64,000 nucleotides of DNA from Tepidiphilus margaritifer DSM 15129. GTDB taxonomy: Bacteria > Pseudomonadota > Gammaproteobacteria > Burkholderiales > Rhodocyclaceae. The stretch is from the NCBI RefSeq assembly GCF_000425565.1, contig NZ_AUDR01000014.1:1-64000 (forward strand), read 5' to 3'. Of the stretch, positions 55,051 to 64,000 are shown in pieces; position 1 is the first letter of the stretch; each line of letters begins with the position of its first letter. The position numbers and the translations under genes were made by a program. A model generated the notes under the pieces. It was not told the DNA's origin, ran no database searches, and was given only the letters and a program-made list of their open reading frames with translations.

Positions 55051-57150
55051 ATGCGGATCAACGAACCCGTGACGCAGCAGGAATACCCCGTGCGCGACGA
55101 CGTGGTGATCGTCTCGCACACCGACAAGGAAGGCGTCATCAAATATGTGAATGACGACTTCTGCGAATATGCCGGGATGACGCGCGAGGAGCTCATCGGC
55201 CAGCCGCACAACGTCATCCGCCACCCCGACGTGCCGCCCGAAGTGTTCCGCGACCTGTGGGAAACCATTCAGAGCGGCCGCCCCTGGCAAGGCGTCATCA
55301 AGAACCGGCGCAAGAACGGCGACCACTACTGGGTCAAGGCCACGGTGGCCCCGCTGCCCGACGGCTCCGGCTACATGAGCATTCGGCTCAAGGCCGCACC
55401 GGAAGAAATCGCTGCCGCCCAGGCGCTCCATGCCCGCATGCGCTCCGACCCCTCGCTGCGGCTCGAGCGGGGGAAACCCCGCCCCTCGGCGCCGGTGCGC
55501 TTCCTGCGCCGCATCACCCTCAAGGCCCGCTTCTGGACGACCGTGGTAGTGGCGATGCTGCTCTTCGCCGGCATGGGCTTTACCGCCGTGCGCACGCTGC
55601 AAAGCGAAATCGGCACGATGAGCTCGATCTACCGCGATCGCGTGCTGCCGCTCACCGATCTCGCCACGGTGAAACACCTCATCGAGCGCAAGGGGTCGAT
55701 GCTCTACCGCGCCTTCGGCGAAGCGGCCACGCTCTATGGCACCGGCGAGTATTACCGCGAAGAGTGGCAAGAAATGGATCGCGCCGCCGCCGAGATCGAT
55801 CGGCGCATCGCTTCCTATCTCAAAAAAACCGACGATCCCGAAGAGCGGGCCCTCTTCGAGAAATTCGAGCAAAATCGCCGTGCCTATCATGAACTCCTGA
55901 TGGCGGCACGCGCGGCGCTCGAGCGCGCTCCCGATCGCGAAACAGCCTTGGCAATCGCCGGGGGCTATCTCACGGCCATGGAAGATCGCGGCCGGGTGGT
56001 TCATGCCACGCTCGACGAGCTCATCGCCTTTCAGCGTGCCCGCACCGATGCCGGCCTGCAGCGCTCCGCCAGCGAGGCCCGCGCGACCGAATACGCCTTG
56101 CTGGGGCTGGGTATCTCCGGTTTCATTCTGCTCGCCATCCTGGCCGCCTGGGCCGGGCGGCGCATCGAGCGCGGCATGGAAAACATGCTCTCCATGGCCC
56201 GTTCGATCGCCCGCCTCGACCTGCGCACCGACGTCGATGACTTGCAACGCGACGAGATCGGCGATCTGCTCGATGCGCTCAAGATCATGCGCGCGCGTTT
56301 CTATGAAGTGGTGATCACCTTGAGCCAGGTCGGGCACAAGCTCAAGGAGGCGGTACAGGACGAGACGCAGCGCGCGCTGCAAACGTCGGATGCCGCCTCA
56401 CACCAGGCCGAAGCGGCGCAACGCATGGCGAGCAGCATCGAAGAGCTCTCCACGACCATGGACGAAGTGGCGGCCAACGCCGAACGCTCGGCCCAACAGG
56501 TGGCCGAGGGGGTCGCCCGCAACCGCGCGGCCGCTGCCCGGGTGCGGGCGAGCGCCGAGAAAACCGAGCGGCTCGCCGACGAACTGGGTGCCATCGCCGG
56601 CGAGGTGCAATCGCTCACCGAAGCCATGAATTCGGTGCGCTCGGTGGTCGAAGTCATCCGCGAGATTGCCGAGCAGACGAACCTGCTCGCGTTGAATGCC
56701 GCGATCGAAGCGGCACGCGCTGGCGAGCAGGGACGCGGCTTCGCCGTGGTGGCCGACGAGGTGCGCAAACTCGCCGAGCGCACGGCCAAATCCACCGTCG
56801 AAATCGGCGAGATGATCGGCCACGTCGAAGAAAAAGTGGGAACGACGGTAGCCCACATGGCCGCAGGTCAGCGCACCGTGGGCGAGACCGTGGAATCGGC
56901 CCGCGAAGCCGCGCAGGAGATCGCTCTCGTCGAACAGAGCATGGACCAGATCGGATCGCAGGCGCTGGCGATTCGCGACAGCGTCAAGGAGCAGGCCGCC
57001 GTGACGCGACACGAGGCACAGGAAGTGAGCCATATCGCCGAAATGGCGGAAGCCCTCGCGCGCCTGGCACAGCAAGGCCGGGAACTCGCGCACGACCTCG
57101 ATACGATGACTCAGACCATGGCGCAAATGCTACGGCAGTTCCGCACCTGA
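55051..57150 (+). CDS. methyl-accepting chemotaxis protein with N-terminal PAS domain
   Basis: 699 residues. The first 115 are a PAS domain of the Aer type ([19 protein letters not shown] and [22 protein letters not shown]), which in Aer binds FAD. A membrane helix follows (about 160-180), then about 165 periplasmic residues predicted as a helical bundle, a second helix (about 347-370), HAMP, and the signalling domain. The hairpin tip reads [20 protein letters not shown]. It should relay redox or energy state, and perhaps a periplasmic signal, to CheW-CheA. A sigma-28 promoter precedes it. It lacks a CheR-binding pentapeptide at the C-terminus. Confidence 0.93.
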   Translation: MRINEPVTQQEYPVRDDVVIVSHTDKEGVIKYVNDDFCEYAGMTREELIGQPHNVIRHPDVPPEVFRDLWETIQSGRPWQGVIKNRRKNGDHYWVKATVAPLPDGSGYMSIRLKAAPEEIAAAQALHARMRSDPSLRLERGKPRPSAPVRFLRRITLKARFWTTVVVAMLLFAGMGFTAVRTLQSEIGTMSSIYRDRVLPLTDLATVKHLIERKGSMLYRAFGEAATLYGTGEYYREEWQEMDRAAAEIDRRIASYLKKTDDPEERALFEKFEQNRRAYHELLMAARAALERAPDRETALAIAGGYLTAMEDRGRVVHATLDELIAFQRARTDAGLQRSASEARATEYALLGLGISGFILLAILAAWAGRRIERGMENMLSMARSIARLDLRTDVDDLQRDEIGDLLDALKIMRARFYEVVITLSQVGHKLKEAVQDETQRALQTSDAASHQAEAAQRMASSIEELSTTMDEVAANAERSAQQVAEGVARNRAAAARVRASAEKTERLADELGAIAGEVQSLTEAMNSVRSVVEVIREIAEQTNLLALNAAIEAARAGEQGRGFAVVADEVRKLAERTAKSTVEIGEMIGHVEEKVGTTVAHMAAGQRTVGETVESAREAAQEIALVEQSMDQIGSQALAIRDSVKEQAAVTRHEAQEVSHIAEMAEALARLAQQGRELAHDLDTMTQTMAQMLRQFRT

Positions 57151-57169
57151 AGCCGGTGCGAACGATCGA

Positions 57170-58945
57170 CTACCGCGCGGCGGGATGCAGCCAGGAAGCC
57201 AGGCGCTCCCGCTGTTGCGCCGTGGCACGCGGTACGCGGCGCAACTCCACTCGTTCGAGCGCCGGCGGCGCGAGTTCGAGGCTCGTCTGGTAGAGCCGCC
57301 CTTCGCGAAAGGCGTGTACGGTGATTCGTGCCCCCGCGCCGCGGCGGCGCAGCACGCTCTCCCACTGCGCGGAACTCGCCTTGAATCCCTCGACCGCGAT
57401 GAGCTCGTCACGCGGCGCGATGCCGGCGCGCTCGGCGGCTCCGCCACGGCGCACCGTCGCCACCCGCATCGAATCGCGCTCGAAGCGCAACCCTACGTCG
57501 GGCAAGGTAGCCATCACCTCCCGCCACGGTACGCCGAAGCGGCGCAGCAATGCTGCCAAGGGAGGATCCTCCGTGCCCTGGACCATCTTCTCCAACCAGC
57601 GCGCGAGTCGCGCCCCGGCCATCTCGTGGAGCACGGCAAAGGGCGCCTCTTCTTCCAGCCCCTTGCCGCTGCGGCCATGGCGTTCCCACAGGAGGCGCAA
57701 CAGCGCATCGAGCGACGCCCCGCGTTCGCGCAGCTGCAGGTCGAGCGCCAGGGCCAGCAACGCCCCTTTGGCATAGTAGCTCACGTTGGCGTTGGCGCTG
57801 TTCTCGTCCGGGCGGTAGAACTTGATCCAGGCATCGAACGAGGCTTCTGCCAGGCTCTGCCGCAGGCGCCCCGGGGTCGTCAGCACCTGCGTGGCCGTTT
57901 TCGCCACGAGCGCGAGGTAACGGTCCGCATCGATCACCCCGGCACGCACCAGCAGCAGATCGTCGTAGTACGACGTCCAGCCCTCGAAGAGCCACAGCAG
58001 TCGCGTGTAGTTTTCGCTGAAGAGATCGTAGGGGGTAAAGGCGGAGGGTTTGAGGCGTTTCACCACCCAGGCGTGGAAGTATTCGTGGCTGAAGAGCCCC
58101 AGCAAGCGAACGTACTCGTCCGACGGCGCCCCCATCCCCGGCCAGGGCAGATCGCGCCGAGCCGCCAGGAGCGCCGAACTCTCGCCGTGCTCCAAACCCC
58201 CATAGCCCTCGTCGGTGAGCGTCAGGAGAAAGAGATAGCGGCGAAAAGGGATGTCGCCAAATAGCGCCTGGGTGGTGCTGCAGATCGCCGTCAGGTCGGC
58301 GGCAAGGCGTTGCCCGTCGACGGGCTCGATCTGCCCGGTGAGCGCCAGCGTATGCGGCACGCCTCCGGCGGTGAATTCGACGAACTCGAGCGGACCCATC
58401 GCCACCGGCGCGTCGATGAGCGCGTCGTAATCGGGCGCACGATAGTCCCCGAAACTCCACGGGGCCGTCCCCTCGGCACGATCCAGGGCCGTGGCCAAGC
58501 GCCAGCCGGCACAGCGGGAATCGGAGGGTGGCACGAGCCGGACCCGATGTTCCTCGCGGATTCGACCTTCGACGCGCAAAAAAAGACTCGTGCCATTGAA
58601 AAACCCCCGGTTCGTGTCGAGCCAGGCTTCGCGCACCGAGGCGTCGAACGCCCACACGCGGTAGCGGCAGCACACCGCGTGAGCACCGCGCGGCGGCACG
58701 ATCCTCCAGGAACACTTGTCGATTTTGGTGACGGCAAGCGGCCGTCTCGTGCCATCGCTCAATACCGCTTCGGCGGTCAACTCGAGCACGTGGCGGGTGA
58801 ACTCGCGGATCAGATAGGAACCGGGGATCCACACCGGCAGGCGCAGCAGGAGCGATTCTTCGCCGGCAAGGGGAACCTCCATGTCGACCCGAAATTCATG
58901 GGCGGCGGGATCGTCGCAGTAAACCGTATATTCTATTGACATCAT
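57170..58945 (-). CDS. M61-family glycyl aminopeptidase with PDZ domain
   Basis: 591 residues. The zinc motif HEYFH is near residue 284 (LFSHEYFHAWVVKRLKP), and the third ligand is in LWLFEGWTSYYDDL. Before it comes the beta-rich N-terminal M61 domain, and at about 490-570 a PDZ domain (GAAERAGIAPRDELIAVEG). Members remove N-terminal glycine or related residues; the physiological role is unclear. No signal peptide is visible, so it is probably cytoplasmic. GAGGAG lies 5 bases before the ATG at 58945 and 8 before the ATG at 58942, so either may be used. Its 3' end is 19 bases from the convergent chemoreceptor gene. Confidence 0.92.
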   Translation of the reverse strand: MMSIEYTVYCDDPAAHEFRVDMEVPLAGEESLLLRLPVWIPGSYLIREFTRHVLELTAEAVLSDGTRRPLAVTKIDKCSWRIVPPRGAHAVCCRYRVWAFDASVREAWLDTNRGFFNGTSLFLRVEGRIREEHRVRLVPPSDSRCAGWRLATALDRAEGTAPWSFGDYRAPDYDALIDAPVAMGPLEFVEFTAGGVPHTLALTGQIEPVDGQRLAADLTAICSTTQALFGDIPFRRYLFLLTLTDEGYGGLEHGESSALLAARRDLPWPGMGAPSDEYVRLLGLFSHEYFHAWVVKRLKPSAFTPYDLFSENYTRLLWLFEGWTSYYDDLLLVRAGVIDADRYLALVAKTATQVLTTPGRLRQSLAEASFDAWIKFYRPDENSANANVSYYAKGALLALALDLQLRERGASLDALLRLLWERHGRSGKGLEEEAPFAVLHEMAGARLARWLEKMVQGTEDPPLAALLRRFGVPWREVMATLPDVGLRFERDSMRVATVRRGGAAERAGIAPRDELIAVEGFKASSAQWESVLRRRGAGARITVHAFREGRLYQTSLELAPPALERVELRRVPRATAQQRERLASWLHPAAR

Positions 58946-58985
58946 CGTTCTCCTCGCCCTGGCAGCGAAGCCACGGCAAGGGTCC

Positions 58986-58991
58986 TATAAT
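58986..58991 (+). promoter_or_regulatory. -10 element of the GGDEF-EAL gene
   Basis: TATAAT at 58986-58991, 28 bases before the chosen ATG at 59020. It overlaps an upstream in-frame ATG at 58990, which argues that the later ATG is the true start, with the transcript beginning near 58998. Confidence 0.5.
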
Positions 58992-59019
58992 GCCTCAAAA
59001 TTCCCTGTGTGCCGCCCCC

Positions 59020-61059
59020 ATGACCGAATCCCTCGCCCTCGTCCTGTGCCCTTCACCCTCCGAACGAGACACGATCCTCACCGTGCTCACATCCCTGGGC
59101 TATGAAACGCTGGTAGCGGAAACGTCCGAAGGGGCCATCGCCCTCTTCGAGCGGCGCCATCCCGACCTCGTGGTGCTCGAAGACGGCGAAGAACTCCCCG
59201 TGCTGTTGCGGGAGCTGCGGCGCCGTCGTCGACACGAAGTCGAATTCTTCGTGCTGGCGTCTACGGAAGAAGGCGCCATCCGCGCCCTGGAATCCGGAGT
59301 GAGCGAGGTTGCGCTCACGCCCCTGCATCCGGCCTTGTTGCGTCACCGGCTGCAGCGCCTGCACGCCGAACGCCTGCTGCAGCGCAATTTCCACGGCCTT
59401 CAGCAACTATGCACCACGGCCTCGCGCATCGCCGGCATCCTCGGCTGGGGCTGGCGGCCCGACGAAGACCGCTTCCATTGGCCCGACGAAGCCGATCAAT
59501 GGTGGCGCGGCGAGCCCCCGCCCAACCGTGCGGCATTGCTTGCCCGGGTCCACGACGAAGACCGTTTCCGCGTGGAAACGACGCTCGAGCACCTGCGCCT
59601 CCTCGGCCGGCAGGCCGAGGTGGAATTTCGCCTCGAGGAAGAGCCGCCCCGCTTCGTGCGGCTGGTGGCCGAACCCTGCGAGGAGGATGCTTCCCTCATT
59701 CTCGGGGTACTGGTCGACGTCACCCTCGCGCGTCGTTTCGAAGCCACGCTCGAGCGTCTGACCCACTACGACGAGCTCACCGGCATTCCCAACCGGGCGC
59801 ATTTCCTGCGTGCGGCGCGGGAAATGATCCGCCAGGCTTCTCCTGAAAGACCCCAGATCCTCCTTTGTCTCGACATCGCCGGACTCGCGGACATCAACGA
59901 TGCCTTCGGTGACCGGGCAGGCGACGAGCTCCTGCGCACGCAGGCGCAGCGCCTCGCTCAATGGGCGGCACGTCATGGCGGGGGGGCGAGCCGTTTCGGC
60001 GGCGACGAATTCGTCGCCCTCGTGAGCCTCGGTTCGGAGAGCCGGGAAGCGGAACCGGTCGAAGAGCTGCTCGCCAGCTTGCACCATCCGGTCGGCGTGG
60101 TCACGAGCGCAGGTGAGCAGCAGGAAATACATCCCCGTGTCACCCTGGGAGGCGCCTGGATTCCAGCTGCCGGCACCGACGTCGAGGCCCTGCTGCGGCT
60201 CGCCCGGCGCCAGCAACGCAGGGCCCAGGACGGCGGACGGCGTTATCTCCTCACGGCTGAAGCAGAACCGGGAGAAACCTCTCTCGTTCGGCTCGAATCC
60301 GATCTGCACCAGGCGATCGCACGCCAGGAATTCTTCGTCCTCTATCAGCCGCAGCGTGCGCTGGAAACGCAGCGACTCGTCGGAGCGGAAGCCCTGCTGC
60401 GCTGGCGCCATCCGGAGCGCGGCGTACTGCCGCCGATCCAGTTCATCCCACTGCTCGAGGAGACGGGGCTCATCGTCGAAGCCGGGCGCTGGGTGATCGA
60501 CACCGTTTGCGCCCAACTTGCTGCTTGGAGCGACGCCGGTCTGCCGTTGCGGGTGGCGATCAATCTCTCGCCGCGCCAGATTCCCGACGACGGGCTGGTC
60601 GATCACATCGCCGACTGCTTGCGCCGCCACCGCTTGCCGCCAGCGCTGGTGGAATTCGAGATCACCGAATCGCTTGCCATCCGCGATCCCGAGCGTGCCA
60701 GCACCATGATCGCCGCCATCCGCTCGCTCGGCTGCCCCGTCGCGCTCGACGACTTCGGCGTGGGCTACGCCTCGCTCGAATACATGCTGCAATTCCCCTT
60801 CGACGCGCTCAAACTCGACATGTCCTTCGTCCATCGTCTGGTGGAATCCCCCGTCGATCGCGCCATCGTGCGCGGCGTCGTCACCATGGCCGACGCTTTG
60901 GACAAGCGCGTGATCGCCGAAGGCGTGGAGACGGCCCGCCAGGCCGATTACCTGCACGCACTGGGGGTAGACGAAATCCAGGGCTGGCACGTGGGCAAAC
61001 CCATGCCACCCGCCGATCTGATCGGGGAACTACGCAAAGAGCGGCAACGCGCTCAATGA
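59020..61059 (+). CDS. bifunctional-type GGDEF-EAL cyclic di-GMP protein with N-terminal pseudo-receiver
   Basis: 679 residues. Residues 1-115 have receiver-like strands (LALVLCPSPSERDTIL, PDLVVLEDGEE) but not the usual acidic cluster and lysine, so this is likely a degenerate receiver. A PAS-like segment follows (about 130-240), then GGDEF (RFGGDEFVAL, about 325-333) without an RxxD inhibitory site, then EAL (GAEALLRWRHPE about 455, EITES, DDFGVGYASL, AEGVET). The EAL motifs look complete, so phosphodiesterase activity is expected; the cyclase is possibly active too. Its 3' end overlaps that of radA by 7 bases. Confidence 0.9.
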   Translation: MTESLALVLCPSPSERDTILTVLTSLGYETLVAETSEGAIALFERRHPDLVVLEDGEELPVLLRELRRRRRHEVEFFVLASTEEGAIRALESGVSEVALTPLHPALLRHRLQRLHAERLLQRNFHGLQQLCTTASRIAGILGWGWRPDEDRFHWPDEADQWWRGEPPPNRAALLARVHDEDRFRVETTLEHLRLLGRQAEVEFRLEEEPPRFVRLVAEPCEEDASLILGVLVDVTLARRFEATLERLTHYDELTGIPNRAHFLRAAREMIRQASPERPQILLCLDIAGLADINDAFGDRAGDELLRTQAQRLAQWAARHGGGASRFGGDEFVALVSLGSESREAEPVEELLASLHHPVGVVTSAGEQQEIHPRVTLGGAWIPAAGTDVEALLRLARRQQRRAQDGGRRYLLTAEAEPGETSLVRLESDLHQAIARQEFFVLYQPQRALETQRLVGAEALLRWRHPERGVLPPIQFIPLLEETGLIVEAGRWVIDTVCAQLAAWSDAGLPLRVAINLSPRQIPDDGLVDHIADCLRRHRLPPALVEFEITESLAIRDPERASTMIAAIRSLGCPVALDDFGVGYASLEYMLQFPFDALKLDMSFVHRLVESPVDRAIVRGVVTMADALDKRVIAEGVETARQADYLHALGVDEIQGWHVGKPMPPADLIGELRKERQRAQ

Positions 61060-62441
61060 CGCAGCTGCGCAAGCGCTGTCTCGATGCGATCGACCCCGAT
61101 CACCTCCAGCCCCGGGATGGGTTGTTTGGGGACGTTGGCCCGCGGCACGATCGCCTGGGTAAAGCCGAGCTTCGCGGCCTCGCGCAAACGCTCCTGCCCG
61201 CGCGGCGCCGGCCGGATCTCGCCCGCGAGCCCAACTTCCCCGAAAACCGCCAAACGCAGCGGCAAGGCACGGTTCCTGAGCGAGGAGACGATGGCGAGCG
61301 CCATCGCCAGGTCGGAAGCCGGTTCGGTGATGCGCACCCCGCCCACGGCATTGACGAACACGTCCTGGTCGAAACACGACACACCGGCATGGCGGTGCAG
61401 CACGGCGAGCAGCATCGCCAGGCGGTTGGGCTCGAGCCCCACCGTCAGGCGCCGCGGCGTGGGGCTCGCCGAACCGTCGACGAGCGCTTGAATCTCCACG
61501 AGCAGCGGTCTCGTGCCTTCGAGCGTGACGAGGATGGCACTACCGGGCACGTCCGCTCGGTGCTCGGAGAGAAAGATCGCCGAGGGATTGCTCACCGCCT
61601 TCAGCCCCCGGTCGGTCATGGCGAACACGCCCAGTTCGTTGGCCGCGCCGAAGCGGTTCTTCACCGCGCGCACCAGGCGAAAACTCGAATGCGCGTCCCC
61701 TTCGAAATAAAGCACGGTATCGACGATGTGCTCGAGTACGCGCGGCCCGGCGAGGCTGCCCTCTTTCGTCACATGCCCCACGAGCAGCACCGCCGTGCCG
61801 CTTCCCTTGGCGTAGCGGGTGAGCTGCGCCGCGCACTCGCGCACCTGCGCCACCGACCCGGGCGCGGAGGTGAGCGCTTCGGTGTACATCGTCTGGATGG
61901 AGTCGATGACCATCACGCGCGGCGCGAGCGCCTGCGCCGCGGCGAGCACCCGCTCGAGCTGGATCTCGGGTAGCAGCGGCAGCGGCAAGCCCGCCAGGCC
62001 CAGGCGCTCGGCGCGCAGGGCCACCTGTTCGGCCGATTCTTCCCCCGTGACGTAGAGCACGGGGCCGGCGCCGGCGGATTCCAGGCGGGCGAGCGCCTGC
62101 AGCAACAGGGTGGACTTGCCGATACCGGGATCGCCGCCGAGCAAGACCACTGCCCCGGGCACGATGCCGCCGCCGAGCACCCGGTCGAACTCCTCGATGC
62201 CCGTGGCCTGGCGCTGGAGGGGGCGACGCTCGATGCGATCGAGCGTGACCAGACCCGAGCCCGCGTCGGCCGCAAGCGCCGCTGGGCGTTGGATGGCCCG
62301 ATGCAGGGTCGGCCCCGAGCCATTCGCCTCGCGCGTCTCCTCCAGCGTGTTCCACGCCTGACATTGGCTGCACTGCCCCTGCCAGCGGGGAAAACGCGCG
62401 CCGCACTCGCGGCAGACGAAAACCGTGCGCGCTTTGGCCAT
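61053..62441 (-). CDS. radA: DNA repair protein RadA (Sms)
   Basis: 462 residues. The N-terminal zinc finger has C10, C13, C24 and C27. Walker A is GGDPGIGKS (102-110), the RadA-specific KNRFG motif is in VKNRFGAANELG, and the C-terminal Lon-like domain starts around 290 (ILVTLEGTRPLLVEIQALVD). It is a DnaB-like helicase that promotes branch migration in recombination. The ATG overlaps the stop of the upstream LysR gene (TGATG). Length and domains are standard (E. coli 460). Confidence 0.97.
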   Translation of the reverse strand: MAKARTVFVCRECGARFPRWQGQCSQCQAWNTLEETREANGSGPTLHRAIQRPAALAADAGSGLVTLDRIERRPLQRQATGIEEFDRVLGGGIVPGAVVLLGGDPGIGKSTLLLQALARLESAGAGPVLYVTGEESAEQVALRAERLGLAGLPLPLLPEIQLERVLAAAQALAPRVMVIDSIQTMYTEALTSAPGSVAQVRECAAQLTRYAKGSGTAVLLVGHVTKEGSLAGPRVLEHIVDTVLYFEGDAHSSFRLVRAVKNRFGAANELGVFAMTDRGLKAVSNPSAIFLSEHRADVPGSAILVTLEGTRPLLVEIQALVDGSASPTPRRLTVGLEPNRLAMLLAVLHRHAGVSCFDQDVFVNAVGGVRITEPASDLAMALAIVSSLRNRALPLRLAVFGEVGLAGEIRPAPRGQERLREAAKLGFTQAIVPRANVPKQPIPGLEVIGVDRIETALAQLRH

Positions 62442-63382
62442 CAGCGTCCGAAGAAGAATTCGGCCGAAGGCAGCTGCTGTTCCATGGTCTGGATGCGCTC
62501 CCGAGCGAAGTCGGCAAAGGTCGTCACGAGCCGAGAGCGGAATCTATCCTTGGGCAGGATCAGCTCGAAGGGCGTATATTGCGGCGGATCGAGCGGCGCG
62601 GCCACCAATTGCCCCGTACGGAGTTCCTCGAGCAAGGCCGCGCGCGAAGCGATGGCCACGCCGATGCCGGCCGCGGCGAGGTGTTTCACCCCCTGCAGGG
62701 TTCCGATTTCGGCGGCAATGGTCAGCGACTCGGGCGCGATGCCGGAGGCCGCGAAAAACGCCTCGGTAATCTCGCGGATGCCGTTGCCCGGATCGCGTTG
62801 GATGAAAGGATGGCGCGCGATCTGCTCGGCGCGCACGGGCTTTCCTTTCCCTTTGGCCAGCGGATGGTTCGGGGCGAAGATCGCCCATAGCTCATCCTTG
62901 CCGATCTGCTCCTGATCGAGGCCCGTTTCGCCGGTGGCGATCTCAATGAACCCCAGGTCGAGCTCGCGCTCGAGCACCCGTTGCTGCGTGAGCTGTGAGT
63001 TTCCTACGACCAGCCGCGGGATCACCCGCGGATGGGCTCGCTTGAACTCCTCGATCACGCGCGGCATCCACCAGGTCGCCAGCGTGGTCGACGCGCCGAC
63101 GGAGAGCAGCCCCGAGAGCTCGCTCGTGAGTTCGGCCACGCGCGTCTCGAGCTCCTCGTCGAGCGAGAGCATTTTCTCGGCATAAGCGAAGACGATCTCG
63201 CCGGCCGGCGTGAGCTTCAGCTTGCCGTGGCCACGCTCGAGCAGGCGCGTGTTGAAATGCTCCTCCAGCTGCTTGATCTGGAAGGTGACAGCGGGTTGCG
63301 TCATGAAGAGCCGCTCCGCTGCCTTGGTGAAGGATCCCGCCTTGACGACGGTGTAGAAGACCTGTAGCCGACGATCAGCCAT
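62441..63382 (-). CDS. LysR-family transcriptional regulator
   Basis: 313 residues. The winged helix-turn-helix occupies residues 1-60 (LQVFYTVVKAGSFTKAAERLF and TQPAVTFQIKQLEEHF). The effector-binding domain covers about 90-300 (LLSVGASTTLATWWMPRVIEEF, QRDPGNGIREITEAFF). It most likely activates or represses a divergent or distant gene in response to a small molecule. Here its only neighbours are rluB upstream (6 bases) and radA downstream (TGATG), so the regulated gene is not obvious. The sequence resembles the CbbR/CysL-like part of the family without allowing a clear assignment. Confidence 0.93.
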   Translation of the reverse strand: MADRRLQVFYTVVKAGSFTKAAERLFMTQPAVTFQIKQLEEHFNTRLLERGHGKLKLTPAGEIVFAYAEKMLSLDEELETRVAELTSELSGLLSVGASTTLATWWMPRVIEEFKRAHPRVIPRLVVGNSQLTQQRVLERELDLGFIEIATGETGLDQEQIGKDELWAIFAPNHPLAKGKGKPVRAEQIARHPFIQRDPGNGIREITEAFFAASGIAPESLTIAAEIGTLQGVKHLAAAGIGVAIASRAALLEELRTGQLVAAPLDPPQYTPFELILPKDRFRSRLVTTFADFARERIQTMEQQLPSAEFFFGR

Positions 63383-63388
63383 CGATGA

Positions 63389-64000
63389 TTACCTCTTCGG
63401 ACGATGAATGCGGGAAGGACGGGACGTGGCGCGCGGACGCGGGGCTTTCCCTTTCGCGGCAGGTACGTTTGCCGTCGTCTCGGGTTCGAGCCCGAACGTC
63501 TGCACCACGGTCTCCGGCGGCAGTTCCATCCACATGCCGCGCTTGAGCCGTGGCGGCAACGCCACGGGACCATAGCGCACACGAATGAGCCGGCTCACCG
63601 TAAAGCCCAGCGCCTCGAACATGCGCCGCACTTCGCGGTTGCGTCCCTCCTTGATGATGACGTGGTACCAATGGTTGGTCCCCTCGCCGCCCGCATCGAC
63701 GAGAGATTCGAAACGCGCCGGGCCGTCTTCCAGGGTGATGCCGCCGGTGAGCTCCTCGATCTGCTGGGGCGTGAGTTCGCCGATGATACGCACGGCGTAC
63801 TCTCGCTCCAGCTCGTAGCGCGGATGCATCAGGCGGTTGGCGAGCTCACCGTCGTCGGTGAAGATGAGCAGACCCGAGGTGTTGAAGTCGAGCCGCCCCA
63901 CCGCGATCCAGCGCCCCTTGCGCAGCGCCGGCAAGCGATCGAACACAGAGGGGCGCCCTTCCGGGTCCTCGCGCGAGACGATCTCCCCTTCGGGTTTGTG
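63389..64000 (-). CDS. rluB: 23S rRNA pseudouridine synthase RluB, 5' part outside the window
   Basis: The visible 203 codons are open to the right edge. They read [20 protein letters not shown], then [20 protein letters not shown], which holds the catalytic aspartate (RLD). [19 protein letters not shown] and the C-terminal basic tail follow. RluB converts U2605 of 23S rRNA to pseudouridine. The N-terminal S4-like domain must lie beyond 64000. An internal GTG at 63946 is unlikely to be the true start because the frame and family similarity extend upstream of it. RluE/RluF are less likely given the tail and the [10 protein letters not shown] motif. Confidence 0.93.
   Translation of the reverse strand, partial: HKPEGEIVSREDPEGRPSVFDRLPALRKGRWIAVGRLDFNTSGLLIFTDDGELANRLMHPRYELEREYAVRIIGELTPQQIEELTGGITLEDGPARFESLVDAGGEGTNHWYHVIIKEGRNREVRRMFEALGFTVSRLIRVRYGPVALPPRLKRGMWMELPPETVVQTFGLEPETTANVPAAKGKAPRPRATSRPSRIHRPKR

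Noticed and set aside
63389-63946. rluB as a complete gene starting at GTG 63946
   Set aside because: The frame is open to the right edge and the upstream residues match the family, so the gene is truncated by the window.

Overview
The window looks like a chromosomal segment of a GC-rich betaproteobacterium. The order smc-zipA-ligA, the run gloB-methyltransferase-rnhA-dnaQ, the run trmJ-cysE-iscR-iscS, and proteins such as a 952-residue ValRS, DapD, SuhB and SlyD all fit that class. A thermophilic Hydrogenophilaceae relative (Tepidiphilus/Hydrogenophilus type) is my guess and is not proven by the sequence. Almost every base is coding, starts are often GTG, and many neighbouring genes overlap by ATGA or GTGA.

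Region 1 (1-17.9 kb, all minus strand) is one long surface-polysaccharide locus read from a promoter near 17870 towards the left edge. It opens with a complete set resembling the E. coli group 4 capsule export operon, in the order gfcA, wza, gfcB, gfcC, gfcD/yjbH, wzb/etp, wzc/etk. Sugar-nucleotide genes follow (TviB/CapL-type dehydrogenase, CapI-type epimerase, rfbB, rfbA, a DegT-family aminotransferase, an acetyltransferase). Then come a Wzx-type flippase, two GT2 glycosyltransferases and an EpsG/Wzy-like polymerase candidate. The last 2.7 kb is strikingly AT-rich and was probably acquired separately. The locus continues beyond the left edge.

Region 2 (18-25.4 kb) holds valS, a vapBC toxin-antitoxin pair, a tusA-like gene, tRNA-Ser(GCU), a DUF4160/DUF2442 pair, methylthioinosine phosphorylase and typA. 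Region 3 (25.4-37.2 kb) holds galU, ligA, zipA and smc on the minus strand, then dapD, pilU, dapE and prmB on the plus strand.

Region 4 (37.2-42.9 kb) is a minus-strand group: iscA, iscS, a second cysteine desulfurase, iscR (with a clear type 1 IscR site on its promoter), cysE, trmJ and a ParE/RHH toxin-antitoxin pair. The isc cluster lacks iscU, hscB, hscA and fdx, and IscS lacks the usual C-terminal tail that contacts IscU. This is the most unusual housekeeping arrangement in the window.

Region 5 (43-54.9 kb) holds suhB, mgtA, mutS, an ImmA/IrrE peptidase coupled to a small membrane protein, dnaQ, rnhA, a methyltransferase and gloB whose start codons overlap on opposite strands, a receiver-GGDEF protein and slyD. 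Region 6 (55-64 kb) holds a PAS-containing chemoreceptor behind a near-consensus sigma-28 promoter, an M61 peptidase, a GGDEF-EAL protein, radA, a LysR regulator and the 3' part of rluB, which is cut by the right edge.

I saw no rRNA, CRISPR array, insertion sequence or prophage.
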